Shown piece by piece: positions 7,091-13,781 of a stretch of DNA of 30,984 nt (positions are counted from its first letter, which is position 1; each line of letters begins with the position of its first letter). Below the pieces are notes generated by a model. It saw nothing but the letters and a program-made list of their open reading frames with translations, did no database searches and was not told where the DNA came from. The position numbers and the translations under genes were made by a program. Origin of the DNA: a virus; the IMG/VR virus record IMGVR_UViG_3300034103_000257, positions 1 through 30,984 of that record; one strand, given 5' to 3'.

Positions 7091-7995
7091 ACATTCCCGA
7101 CCATCTCATCTATCCACTGGAGCCGTTCGCCGAGCTGTACCAGAAACGGTACGCGGAAGGCATGGCCCGGCTGGCTCATTCCAAGGTGGCTTTCGTGGGC
7201 CTAGCCCGAAACTGTGCCGTGCGGCTGGCTGAGAACCTCGGGCGGCTTGAGCACCTTGTGCGGTCGTGCAAGTCGTGGGCACTGCACATCGAAGAGAACG
7301 ACAGCACGGACCAGACGCTTGAGGTGCTCCAGGCGTTCGCCGAAGCGTACAAGCAGGCCACGTTCACATCGCAGACGCTTGGCCGCGAGCACTACGGGGC
7401 CGAGTTCGCAGGACGCAGGACGATTGCCCTGGCCGAGTACCGCGACGCGTGCCAGCGGTGGGTGCGGGACTGTGCCGCCGACGCCGACTACGTGATCGTG
7501 ATCGACTGGGACCAATGGGGCGGCTGGTCGCACGCTGGAGTCATCAACGGCATCGGATGGCTCGTGCAATTGCAGGGGGCCTACGGCATGGCCAGCGTCT
7601 CACTTAACGAGTTCACGATGCTTGGCATGGGCGAGGATCGCAAGCCGAAGATCGGCAAAGGATGGACGCACTACGATGCCTGGGCGTTGCGTGGAGTTGG
7701 GCAGTCTCGTTGCTACTTTGATGACTACACCGCTGGCCTTGGCGGCTGGAAGCACCAGTGGCTGCCGCCGGTTGGCTCGCCGCCCGTGCTCGTCTCGTCT
7801 GCATTCGGCGGGCTGTGCATCTACCGCACCGAAGCCTTCCTGCAAGGCACATATGACGGCGTGAAAGACTGCGAGCACGTTCCGTATCACGCAAGCGTCG
7901 CCAAGGCGACGGGCCAGCACTTGTATCTGAACCCGTCGCAACGATGCGTCATGGCTTGGATGACCGACAATGAAGGGCTGCACGGCGACCATTAG
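7087..7995 (+). CDS. GT-A fold glycosyltransferase
   Basis: A 302-residue protein. KVAFVGLARNCAVRL (33-47), HIEENDSTDQT (67-77), and YVIVIDWDQWGG (135-146) follow the nucleotide-sugar binding pattern of GT-A enzymes, with DWD at 140-142 as the metal-binding DxD. The arrangement resembles CAP59/GT69-like mannosyltransferases, but family is uncertain. It probably transfers a sugar to a phage or host acceptor in partnership with the methyltransferase it overlaps. No membrane segment is evident. Phage glycosyltransferases can modify DNA, virion proteins or host surface glycans; nothing here separates these. Confidence 0.78.
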   Translation: MNIPDHLIYPLEPFAELYQKRYAEGMARLAHSKVAFVGLARNCAVRLAENLGRLEHLVRSCKSWALHIEENDSTDQTLEVLQAFAEAYKQATFTSQTLGREHYGAEFAGRRTIALAEYRDACQRWVRDCAADADYVIVIDWDQWGGWSHAGVINGIGWLVQLQGAYGMASVSLNEFTMLGMGEDRKPKIGKGWTHYDAWALRGVGQSRCYFDDYTAGLGGWKHQWLPPVGSPPVLVSSAFGGLCIYRTEAFLQGTYDGVKDCEHVPYHASVAKATGQHLYLNPSQRCVMAWMTDNEGLHGDH

Positions 7996-8332
7996 CGTCG
8001 CCGCATTCCGAGCCGATTGGCTGACGCACATGCCCATGCGGGCATTGTGCGAGCGGTGGACCATTTCCCGCGACCAAGTCATACGCCTTAAGCACGTCTG
8101 GCATCTGCCACCCCGGCACGACAGGCGACTACGGGCCAAGCCCGTGCGTCAGCGTGACCCGACGCCCCGCGAGATCGAGCAGGCCAGGAAGGAGATCCAG
8201 GCGACGTGGAGCGAGGAAGTCCGCGAGGACCGCCGCGTCATCAAGAGCCAGCCCGTGACGCTCAAGCGGATCGAGATGACCGACGAAGCCCGGGACGCGT
8301 TCGAGGACCAGGCCGGCGAGGTGCAGTGGTGA
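7970..8332 (+). CDS. Helix-turn-helix protein
   Basis: A 120-residue basic protein. Residues 13-50 (FRADWLTHMPMRALCERWTI then SRDQVIRLKHVWHLPPR) form a GcrA- or recombinase-like HTH with the same ending pattern (WxxLPxR) as the protein at 5223. It overlaps the end of the glycosyltransferase gene by 26 bases; a later ATG at 8027-8035 would remove part of the HTH. The C-terminal half is charged and helical. Likely a middle or late gene regulator, perhaps for the downstream envelope and structural genes. Confidence 0.65.
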   Translation: MKGCTATISVAAFRADWLTHMPMRALCERWTISRDQVIRLKHVWHLPPRHDRRLRAKPVRQRDPTPREIEQARKEIQATWSEEVREDRRVIKSQPVTLKRIEMTDEARDAFEDQAGEVQW

Positions 8333-8595
8333 GCGGCAACGATCACGTACAGCGGCGGATCGTCGTGGAGTACGGGCAGCTGTACGCGTACTGCTACATG
8401 ACTGACGGCAACGGCAAGGTGCTCGAGGAGGAGCGGTTCAAGCAGCCCTTTCGGCTCGACAAGCGGGACATCGCAGACGAGGCCGATGACTGCTACCGCA
8501 GCGTCTGGGATTGGCTGAACGACACCGTGAACGTGACGCCGCTGCAAGGGGATGAGGACGAGGAGGCAGAATCGGGAGAGGAGGACACGCCGTGA
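8329..8595 (+). CDS. Small acidic hypothetical protein
   Basis: An 88-residue protein starting at a GTG that overlaps the previous stop. It has a compact N-terminal domain with a run of tyrosines (YGQLYAYCYMTDGNGKV) and a strongly acidic tail (DEDEEAESGEEDTP). No family recognised. A longer frame upstream (8206) is within the preceding gene. Confidence 0.55.
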   Translation: MSGNDHVQRRIVVEYGQLYAYCYMTDGNGKVLEEERFKQPFRLDKRDIADEADDCYRSVWDWLNDTVNVTPLQGDEDEEAESGEEDTP

Positions 8596-8894
8596 CGAAC
8601 TACGAAGCCACGCCCGCCGAGCTCGACAAGTACGGGGCCAACCTCAACGTCTGGCAGCAGATTCAACTGCTGTCCGCCTGGTCGCCGCTGATCGGCTACG
8701 GCCAGCGGTTCGTTAACGAGGTGGACCCGTACAAGCGTTCCATCATCGTCGGCGAAGCCTGCGAGTGGCTGGCGTCCAAGACGAAGGCCGTGACCGATGA
8801 CCAACTCGTGCGGCTCATCTCGGACGTGCTGAAGACCAAGGAAGGCGAGGCGCTCGTGCGGTTCTGCCTGATGCAAGTCGAGGGCCGCAAGTGA
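8592..8894 (+). CDS. Small hypothetical protein
   Basis: A 100-residue helical protein starting with GTG in a four-base overlap with the preceding gene. Segments such as NVWQQIQLLSAWSPLIGYGQ and LVRLISDVLKTKEGEALV suggest a globular helical domain. Not recognised. Confidence 0.55.
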   Translation: MTNYEATPAELDKYGANLNVWQQIQLLSAWSPLIGYGQRFVNEVDPYKRSIIVGEACEWLASKTKAVTDDQLVRLISDVLKTKEGEALVRFCLMQVEGRK

Positions 8895-9499
8895 ATGTCG
8901 AACTCGCATTTCGTGCCGGTGCCCTCGCTCTGGCGGTTGCTCTCGCGGTGGCTCCCTACTGGCCGCAAATCCGAGCGGCCGCGAGTCGTGCGGTGGAGGC
9001 CGCAAAAGAAAAGGCCGGTCTCCTGACCAGGCTTGCGGCCGTCGCTCTGCTGGTCGCTGCCGCCTGGGGCAAGGTGCCGCTGCCGACGTTGCCAGCCAGC
9101 CCCTTGGCTCCCGTGGCCGTCGAGACGCCGAGTGCCGAGATGCAGACGCTAGTGCAGCCGATTGCCGATGCCCTTCGTGGTGCGTCGGCCGTGGATCGTG
9201 CCCTGTGGGCTGAAGTCTGGACCAAGGCCGCGACGGTGGCCGCTGGCGATGCCGTGACCACCGAGGTGGTCTTCACGGACACCCGCTCGCTGCGGGCCTT
9301 CACCGCTCTAGCCGTGGACATCGCCTGGCGGCGCATCGGGCAGCATGTGCCCGGCTCCAACGAATCGCTCAGGAAGGCCGTAGAGGCCGCCTACGGGTCC
9401 GCTGTTGGCACGGACGTGGTGCCGGTCACTGCGGACCTGCGGGGCCGTTACGTGGCGTTCTGTCGTGCCGTGGCGTGGGCCGGCGTCAACGGGGGCTGA
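8891..9499 (+). CDS. Two-helix membrane protein, possible lysis-cluster member
   Basis: A 202-residue protein beginning with GTG at a GTGA overlap. Two hydrophobic segments are seen at about residues 6-24 (FRAGALALAVALAVAPYW) and 47-65 (LTRLAAVALLVAAAWG), separated by a basic loop. The remaining about 130 residues are a soluble alanine-rich domain. It lies immediately before the papain-like protease gene, so it could anchor or export that enzyme or take part in membrane disruption. No family recognised. Confidence 0.6.
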   Translation: MNVELAFRAGALALAVALAVAPYWPQIRAAASRAVEAAKEKAGLLTRLAAVALLVAAAWGKVPLPTLPASPLAPVAVETPSAEMQTLVQPIADALRGASAVDRALWAEVWTKAATVAAGDAVTTEVVFTDTRSLRAFTALAVDIAWRRIGQHVPGSNESLRKAVEAAYGSAVGTDVVPVTADLRGRYVAFCRAVAWAGVNGG

Positions 9500-9502
9500 C
9501 GC

Positions 9503-10426
9503 ATGGCAGAGCACGGCATGGGCTACGTCCCCGACCCGGAAGGTGCCGAAGCGTTCGTGGCAACGCTTCCGCATCCGACTCTCGCAACGGCCGGGCCGGA
9601 TCTAAAGGCGGCCGACCAGGACGTGCTTCTGTACCCGGCCCTGCTGGCGTGCGACAGCAAGTGGCGTCGTGGCTCGCAAGGTTCAGTGGGTAGCTGTGTC
9701 GGCTGGGGAAGCAGCCTTGCGGTAGACGTGCTGGCTGCGTGCGACATTCACTGGCGGAAAGAGCCGGAAGCCTGGCACGGCCGCACGATCGAAAGCAGCC
9801 TGTACGGCTTCTCCCGCGTCGAGGCTCGGGGCCAGCGATCCAACACCGGAGGCGACGGCAGCACGGGCTTTCATGCCGCGAAGGCGATCCGTGATTTCGG
9901 CTGCCTTCACTACGGCGTTGATTACGGCGGCTTAGTAATCCGTGAGGATAATAAGCAGGCCCGGGATCGTGAGTGGGGCCGCAACGGCGTGCCCGACGCG
10001 CTCGAGCCGTTCGCCAAGGAGCGGCGGTGCTCAGAGACCACGCTGGCCACCAACTTCAACGAGGCGGCGGCCGCCATCAGCAACGGCTACCCGGTTGTCG
10101 TGTGCAGCGGCCAGGGCTTCAGCATGAGCCGGGACGATGACGGCTTTTGCAAGGCCGGCGGCGTTTGGTGGCACTGCATGTGCCTGATCGGCTTGAGAGG
10201 TGGCAAGCGTCCCGGCCTGCTCTGTGCCAATTCGTGGGGCGAATCGAACACCGTGGGCAAGCACTACCCCAACGACATGCCGCCCGCCGTCCGTAACTGC
10301 TCCTTCTGGATCGACGGCGACGTGTGCGACCGGATGCTTTCTGGCCGTGACTCCTACGTCTACGCCGGGTACAGCGGGTTCCGTCCGTCGCCGATGCCCG
10401 GCAACTGGCTGGAGGGCATCCTGTGA
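9503..10426 (+). CDS. Papain-family (C1-like) cysteine protease
   Basis: A 307-residue protein with the catalytic arrangement of papain. Gln59 and Cys65 in SQGSVGSCVGWG (58-69) keep the exact six-residue spacing of papain's oxyanion-hole Gln and nucleophile Cys. His224 lies in GGVWWHCMCLIG (219-230), and Asn243 in LLCANSWGE (239-247), the NSWG signature. The segment between (about 110-215) forms the middle of the fold. There is no signal peptide, so export would need holin-type release or a partner. It sits among small membrane and lipoprotein genes, where an endolysin would be expected, and no lysozyme, amidase or transglycosylase is recognisable in the window. Lysis of a protein-rich envelope is one possible role; processing of virion proteins or defence are others. 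Confidence 0.82.
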   Translation: MAEHGMGYVPDPEGAEAFVATLPHPTLATAGPDLKAADQDVLLYPALLACDSKWRRGSQGSVGSCVGWGSSLAVDVLAACDIHWRKEPEAWHGRTIESSLYGFSRVEARGQRSNTGGDGSTGFHAAKAIRDFGCLHYGVDYGGLVIREDNKQARDREWGRNGVPDALEPFAKERRCSETTLATNFNEAAAAISNGYPVVVCSGQGFSMSRDDDGFCKAGGVWWHCMCLIGLRGGKRPGLLCANSWGESNTVGKHYPNDMPPAVRNCSFWIDGDVCDRMLSGRDSYVYAGYSGFRPSPMPGNWLEGIL

Positions 10427-10662
10427 GATTCCTGCTCGCGTTCGCCGTCGTGCTCGTTGGCTGCGTTGCCACGCTGCCTAGTGACAACGGCGTCACCGCC
10501 GACCTGGCCTGCGAGACAGCACGCATGGTCGTGCAGATGCGGAACGAGATCGCCCCCAGCCCGGCAAGCGACAAGTGCGAGAACTGCGACGGCACGGGGA
10601 AGATCGGCGACGGGCGGATCGTGATGACGTGCCCCATCTGCAAAGGAACGGGCAAGAAATGA
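10423..10662 (+). CDS. Small lipoprotein with paired CxxCxGTG motifs
   Basis: A 79-residue protein starting with GTG in a GTGA overlap with the protease. MRFLLAFAVVLVGC is a lipoprotein signal peptide with lipobox LVGC, giving Cys14 as the likely lipid-modified residue. The mature C-terminus has CENCDGTG (52-59) and CPICKGTG (70-77), the paired motif of DnaJ-type zinc fingers, here with only two of the usual four repeats. It could be an outer-membrane-anchored zinc protein; an o-spanin-like role is possible given its size and place, but the zinc motif is not typical of spanins. Confidence 0.72.
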   Translation: MRFLLAFAVVLVGCVATLPSDNGVTADLACETARMVVQMRNEIAPSPASDKCENCDGTGKIGDGRIVMTCPICKGTGKK

Positions 10663-11009
10663 CGTTGCCAGAACTCCAAGCCCACGTCTGGGATCGCCTG
10701 CCGACGCTACAGCGAACGGTTGCCGGCCGTCGCATCGTCTCGCGGATCGTGAAGTCAGCCGTGCGAGGCTGGCCCGTGCCGGTGCTCGAGCAGTGCAACG
10801 CAGACGAAACGCAGGTCGTGGCCAAGCACTACACCAAGCAGATCGAGAGGGCCGCCCGCCACGAGTTCGGCATGGGCATCATCCTGACGCTGGTGCTCGG
10901 GGCTCTTGTGCAAGAGGTGGTAAAGCTCTTGGTTCAATGGTGGCTCGCACGACAGGAGAACCGCACGCAGATGCGTCTGCTGATGCGTGAGGCACGAAAC
11001 CATGACTGA
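10659..11009 (+). CDS. Small membrane protein in putative lysis cluster
   Basis: A 116-residue protein starting at an ATGA overlap. A soluble helical N-terminus (about 1-65) is followed by a hydrophobic span at about residues 69-91 (FGMGIILTLVLGALVQEVV, continuing into KLLVQWWL) and a basic tail (RQENRTQMRLLMREARN). This fits a membrane-anchored protein with a cytoplasmic basic end. It may be a holin or holin partner; the family is not recognised. Confidence 0.6.
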   Translation: MTLPELQAHVWDRLPTLQRTVAGRRIVSRIVKSAVRGWPVPVLEQCNADETQVVAKHYTKQIERAARHEFGMGIILTLVLGALVQEVVKLLVQWWLARQENRTQMRLLMREARNHD

Positions 11010-11241
11010 GGCGGCGAAAGACACTGCGTTCGGCATCATGGAGCGCTGGGGCTTTCCAGTGCTCGTGGCACTTGCGGCAGGGTATATCCTGCGGAACGAC
11101 GTGCTACTGCCCCTGGTAGAAGAACACCGCTCGTTCGTGAAACAACTCGGCGAGACGCAACGCGAGATCAGCCAGGCCGTGGCAGAGCAGACGCGGCTGC
11201 TCTACGCCCTGCAGCCCAAGGCAGCCAAGGTGGAGAACTGA
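11002..11241 (+). CDS. Small membrane protein with coiled coil (holin-like candidate)
   Basis: A 79-residue protein. One transmembrane helix at about residues 18-34 (WGFPVLVALAAGYILRN) is followed by a heptad-like coiled coil (about 40-70, HRSFVKQLGETQREISQAVA). This layout is seen in XhlA-like and other small phage membrane proteins. It overlaps the preceding gene by eight bases; an alternative start at 10987 adds five residues. Its position at the end of the protease/lipoprotein cluster supports a lysis-related role, but that is inference. Confidence 0.6.
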   Translation: MTEAAKDTAFGIMERWGFPVLVALAAGYILRNDVLLPLVEEHRSFVKQLGETQREISQAVAEQTRLLYALQPKAAKVEN

Positions 11242-11244
11242 CGC

Positions 11245-12111
11245 ATGGCGATGAATCCGAAGCTGCTGCGGCCACGCTCCACCATTCACCCAGAGGCGGC
11301 TAATTGGGCGAATCGAGTGCGAACAAACGGTGGCAGCGTGAGCGGCACGACGCTGTCTGCAGTGTCGAAGTTCTGTGCGTCGATCTCGGCGGCAGGCATC
11401 CGCGACCGCTTCTTCCGCCTCAACCTATTCTGCGGCACCGGCCTGTCGGCCTGCCTTGTACCGCTGTATCGCGGGCCGTCGCTGGGCGGGACGCAGTACG
11501 GCGGAACCACCGACACGAACAACGGGCCGTTTGTGAGCGGCGACTTTTCTGAGACGGGCGCGAGCGGCGGGCTGACTGGCAACGGCACATCAAAGTATCT
11601 GGATACTGGGCTGACGTATGACGCCATGGGCGTGCCATCGACCAACCACATCGGTGTATTCAAGGGCGCTGGGACTTGGAACACCAGCATAGAAATCATC
11701 GGAGCAAGAGACGCCGACGACTACTATTACATCCAGGGCCGCGCCCAAGTCGCAGGCGACCACAAGGTTCACGCGTTCAGCGGGCCGGGCGCGTCCGGCG
11801 GCAGTTTTATTAACAATGCGACAGTCTCGTCAGCCACTAATTTTTTAGTGGCGTCGCGGAATAGTTCCGCATCGTTTGTCCTCTACCAAAACGCGGCCTC
11901 CGTTGCCAGCACATCGTCGGCCGTAACGATTGCCGGCAGCAACAGGCCGTTCCTAGTGTTCATGCGCGATATAAGCACCGGGCCTAGTTTTGCAGGCTGG
12001 ACCTACCGACTGCTCGGATATTCGTTTGGACTGGGCATGAGTGCGGCGCAGGTGTCGGCCTACAATTCGGCAATGCAGGCACTGCAGACCTCCCTGGGCC
12101 GAAACGTATGA
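11245..12111 (+). CDS. Putative virion surface/fibre protein (lectin-like fold)
   Basis: A 288-residue protein rich in Gly, Ser, Thr and Asn, with strand-like segments. The N-terminal region (ANWANRVRTNGGSVSGTTLS near 19-38, then FRLNLFCGTGLSACLVPLYRG) is of a type found in phage tail-appendage proteins. The middle and C-terminal parts (about 110-270) have alternating hydrophobic strands like a concanavalin/LamG-type jelly roll and end in YNSAMQALQTSLGRNV, as in LamG-like phage proteins. It may bind a receptor or decorate the head. Two adjacent ATGs (11245, 11251) are possible starts. It lies upstream of the terminase, away from the tail genes. Confidence 0.6.
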   Translation: MAMNPKLLRPRSTIHPEAANWANRVRTNGGSVSGTTLSAVSKFCASISAAGIRDRFFRLNLFCGTGLSACLVPLYRGPSLGGTQYGGTTDTNNGPFVSGDFSETGASGGLTGNGTSKYLDTGLTYDAMGVPSTNHIGVFKGAGTWNTSIEIIGARDADDYYYIQGRAQVAGDHKVHAFSGPGASGGSFINNATVSSATNFLVASRNSSASFVLYQNAASVASTSSAVTIAGSNRPFLVFMRDISTGPSFAGWTYRLLGYSFGLGMSAAQVSAYNSAMQALQTSLGRNV

Positions 12112-12425
12112 CGCTCGCCGACCTGACGCTGCCGCTGCCGTATACCGAAGCGCGAGCGCTCGCGTTGGTGTTTAAGCCAGCGATCGCCGGCCGCCTCTCG
12201 GAACTCCACGCCCAGCACGGCTCCGCAAATTGCGTACCTGTGCCTCGCGTGCTGACTGACGGCCGCCTGATGCTCTGCGGCGACGTGCTCACCGAGGTGA
12301 TGCCAGGCGGCTTGCTCCACGCCATGTGGATTCACGCCGACCAAGCGACGCTCCTGTCGAGCGTTGAGGTGATCCCGTGGGCCGATGCCGTGGCGATGCT
12401 GCCGCCCGATCCACTGCAAGGCTAA
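12108..12425 (+). CDS. Small hypothetical protein
   Basis: A 105-residue protein starting in an ATGA overlap with the fibre-like gene. No recognised domain. The tight coupling suggests a chaperone or partner of the upstream product, a common arrangement for fibre genes, but the sequence itself does not show this. A C-rich gap of 39 bases with no gene follows. Confidence 0.5.
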   Translation: MTLADLTLPLPYTEARALALVFKPAIAGRLSELHAQHGSANCVPVPRVLTDGRLMLCGDVLTEVMPGGLLHAMWIHADQATLLSSVEVIPWADAVAMLPPDPLQG

Positions 12426-12464
12426 CGCCCCCCCACCCTAGCCTAAAGGCACAGGAGACCACGC

Positions 12465-12821
12465 ATGGCTGACTCGATCATCTCGCGCAAGTACCGCGAC
12501 TTCGACATCACGCTGCACACCGCCACGAGCCTGGCCACCACGCTCGACATGCGTGACGTTGCAGGGGCCGTGCTTTCGATTGGCACGATCTCCACCAACG
12601 CCAGCACGCTCCAGATGTGGGTGGGCACCACGCCTACCGGGACGTTCCGCCGTCTGTACAAGAGCGACGGCAGTGTGGCCGACCTGACCCTGGCGGCCTC
12701 GAGCACCGACGGCCGGGCCTACTCGCTGCCGGATGAAGTGTTCGGCACCGAGTATCTGAAGATCGTCTCGGCCACGACGAACAGCACCGGCACCAGCGGT
12801 GTGGTGATGTTCAAGAGCTGA
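12465..12821 (+). CDS. Small beta-rich phage protein, probably structural
   Basis: A 118-residue protein with AGGAGACC before the ATG. It is rich in Thr, Ser and Val with short alternating strands (TLDMRDVAGAVLSIGTIS, MWVGTTPTGTFRRLY, YLKIVSATTNSTGTSGVVMF), the pattern of small beta-sandwich virion or decoration proteins. No specific family identified. Confidence 0.55.
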   Translation: MADSIISRKYRDFDITLHTATSLATTLDMRDVAGAVLSIGTISTNASTLQMWVGTTPTGTFRRLYKSDGSVADLTLAASSTDGRAYSLPDEVFGTEYLKIVSATTNSTGTSGVVMFKS

Positions 12822-12833
12822 CAAGCCCCCCCT

Positions 12834-13250
12834 ATGCCGCAACGCATACCCGCCCATAGGCCGCTGCGTCTGCGTGCGTCGCGTCAACGGCGAGACGATA
12901 GTGCCAGGCCCAACGCGGCGGCACGTGGCTACTGCGACAAGGCACACAGGAGGTGGCGTCAGGCGGTGCTAACGCGGGACGCGTGGCAATGCAGAGCCTG
13001 CGGGGCTGTCTGCCAGGAGTACGCACAAGCAGACCACATTGTGCCTGTTAGCCAAGGTGGTGCCAGGTACGACGTGGCGAATGGTCAAACGCTTTGCAGG
13101 TCGTGCCATGGACGCAAAACGCGACGCGAGCAAGGCGAAGTCGCGTCGCAAAATCGCGTCGCGGTCGCGTGTGCGAGCCAGGTCGTGGCCTCGCGGCCGA
13201 CCGCGAGCCGAGACCAGGGTGGTCGAAATCACCCCAACTTTGGCCAATAA
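12834..13250 (+). CDS. HNH endonuclease
   Basis: A 138-residue protein with a basic N-terminus and an HNH domain: CRAC (53-56), ADHIVPVSQGG (66-76), NGQTLCRSCHGRKT (83-96). His68, Asn83 and His92 are the HNH residues, and the two CxxC pairs probably bind structural zinc. In HK97-type phages an HNH nuclease next to terminase assists DNA cleavage during packaging, and the position just ahead of the small terminase gene fits. The C-terminal 35 residues are low complexity and overlap an unusual cluster of inverted repeats. Confidence 0.9.
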   Translation: MPQRIPAHRPLRLRASRQRRDDSARPNAAARGYCDKAHRRWRQAVLTRDAWQCRACGAVCQEYAQADHIVPVSQGGARYDVANGQTLCRSCHGRKTRREQGEVASQNRVAVACASQVVASRPTASRDQGGRNHPNFGQ

Positions 13251-13303
13251 AAACCCCGGTCGTCTCCTCTGTGAGCGCGGCCGCAAGTTTCCGCGAGGTT
13301 TTT
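13113..13303. repeat. Cluster of inverted and direct repeats before the terminase (cos/pac candidate)
   Basis: Seen directly: a perfect 9-bp inverted repeat GCGACGCGA (13121-13129) and TCGCGTCGC (13141-13149) with an 11-base loop; a second copy of TCGCGTCGC at 13154-13162; direct repeats CGCAAAACGCG (13113-13123) and CGCAAAATCGCG (13147-13158); a perfect 7-bp hairpin CTCGCGG/CCGCGAG (13190-13207, loop CCGA); and a long-range AAAAACC (13249-13255)/GGTTTTT (13297-13303) pairing around an inner CGCGG/CCGCG stem. Such clustering at the HNH/small-terminase boundary is where a packaging recognition or cos site would be expected. That function is inference. The last hairpin plus T run could instead be a weak terminator. 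Confidence 0.5.
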
Positions 13304-13307
13304 GACC

Positions 13308-13781
13308 GTGGGAAAACGCGGCCCCAAGCCAGCACCGGCATCCGTGCGAAAGTTGGCCGGCAACCCAGGCAAGCGGAAGATCCGGCCCGACCTGCCGGCC
13401 CCGGCTGGATCGCCACCGATGCCGAAGCGTCTCATGGTCGAGCCGCTCGCCGTGGAGAAGTGGAACGAGCTCGTGCCGATCCTGCTTGGCCTCGGCACAC
13501 TCACCACTGCTGACGGGGAAGCGTTGGCGACTTTGTGCGAGGTGTACGCTGCGACGCAGGCGTGCCTGCTTGAGCTGCGGGCCACTGGCCCGGTGATGCG
13601 AACCGACCTGGGTGGTGTCAAACCGAATCCGGCTGGCCCGTTGTATCGCAGTTTAGTGGCGCTCCAGGCTTCGCTAATGGGCGAGTTTGGGTTGACCCCA
13701 AGCAGTAGGACGCGGTTAGGTGGCAAGGAAGAAAAGCCAACCGACGAAGTCGAAGAGTTCTTCAAGCTCCACGGTGCCTGA
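13308..13781 (+). CDS. terS: Terminase small subunit, P27 family
   Basis: A 157-residue protein. The opening MGKRGPKPAPASVRKLAGNP is the hallmark start of P27-type small terminases, followed by a helical core (VEKWNELVPILLGLG, DGEALATLCEVYAATQACL). It recognises phage DNA and stimulates the large subunit. I chose the GTG at 13308, with GAGG about ten bases upstream; a TTG two codons earlier is less likely. It overlaps the large terminase gene by 62 bases. Confidence 0.92.
   Translation: MGKRGPKPAPASVRKLAGNPGKRKIRPDLPAPAGSPPMPKRLMVEPLAVEKWNELVPILLGLGTLTTADGEALATLCEVYAATQACLLELRATGPVMRTDLGGVKPNPAGPLYRSLVALQASLMGEFGLTPSSRTRLGGKEEKPTDEVEEFFKLHGA

Noticed and set aside
13276-13303. Hairpin and T run before the small terminase as a terminator
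   Set aside because: The stem is only 5 bp and the T run overlaps the start region of the next gene; kept only as part of the repeat cluster.
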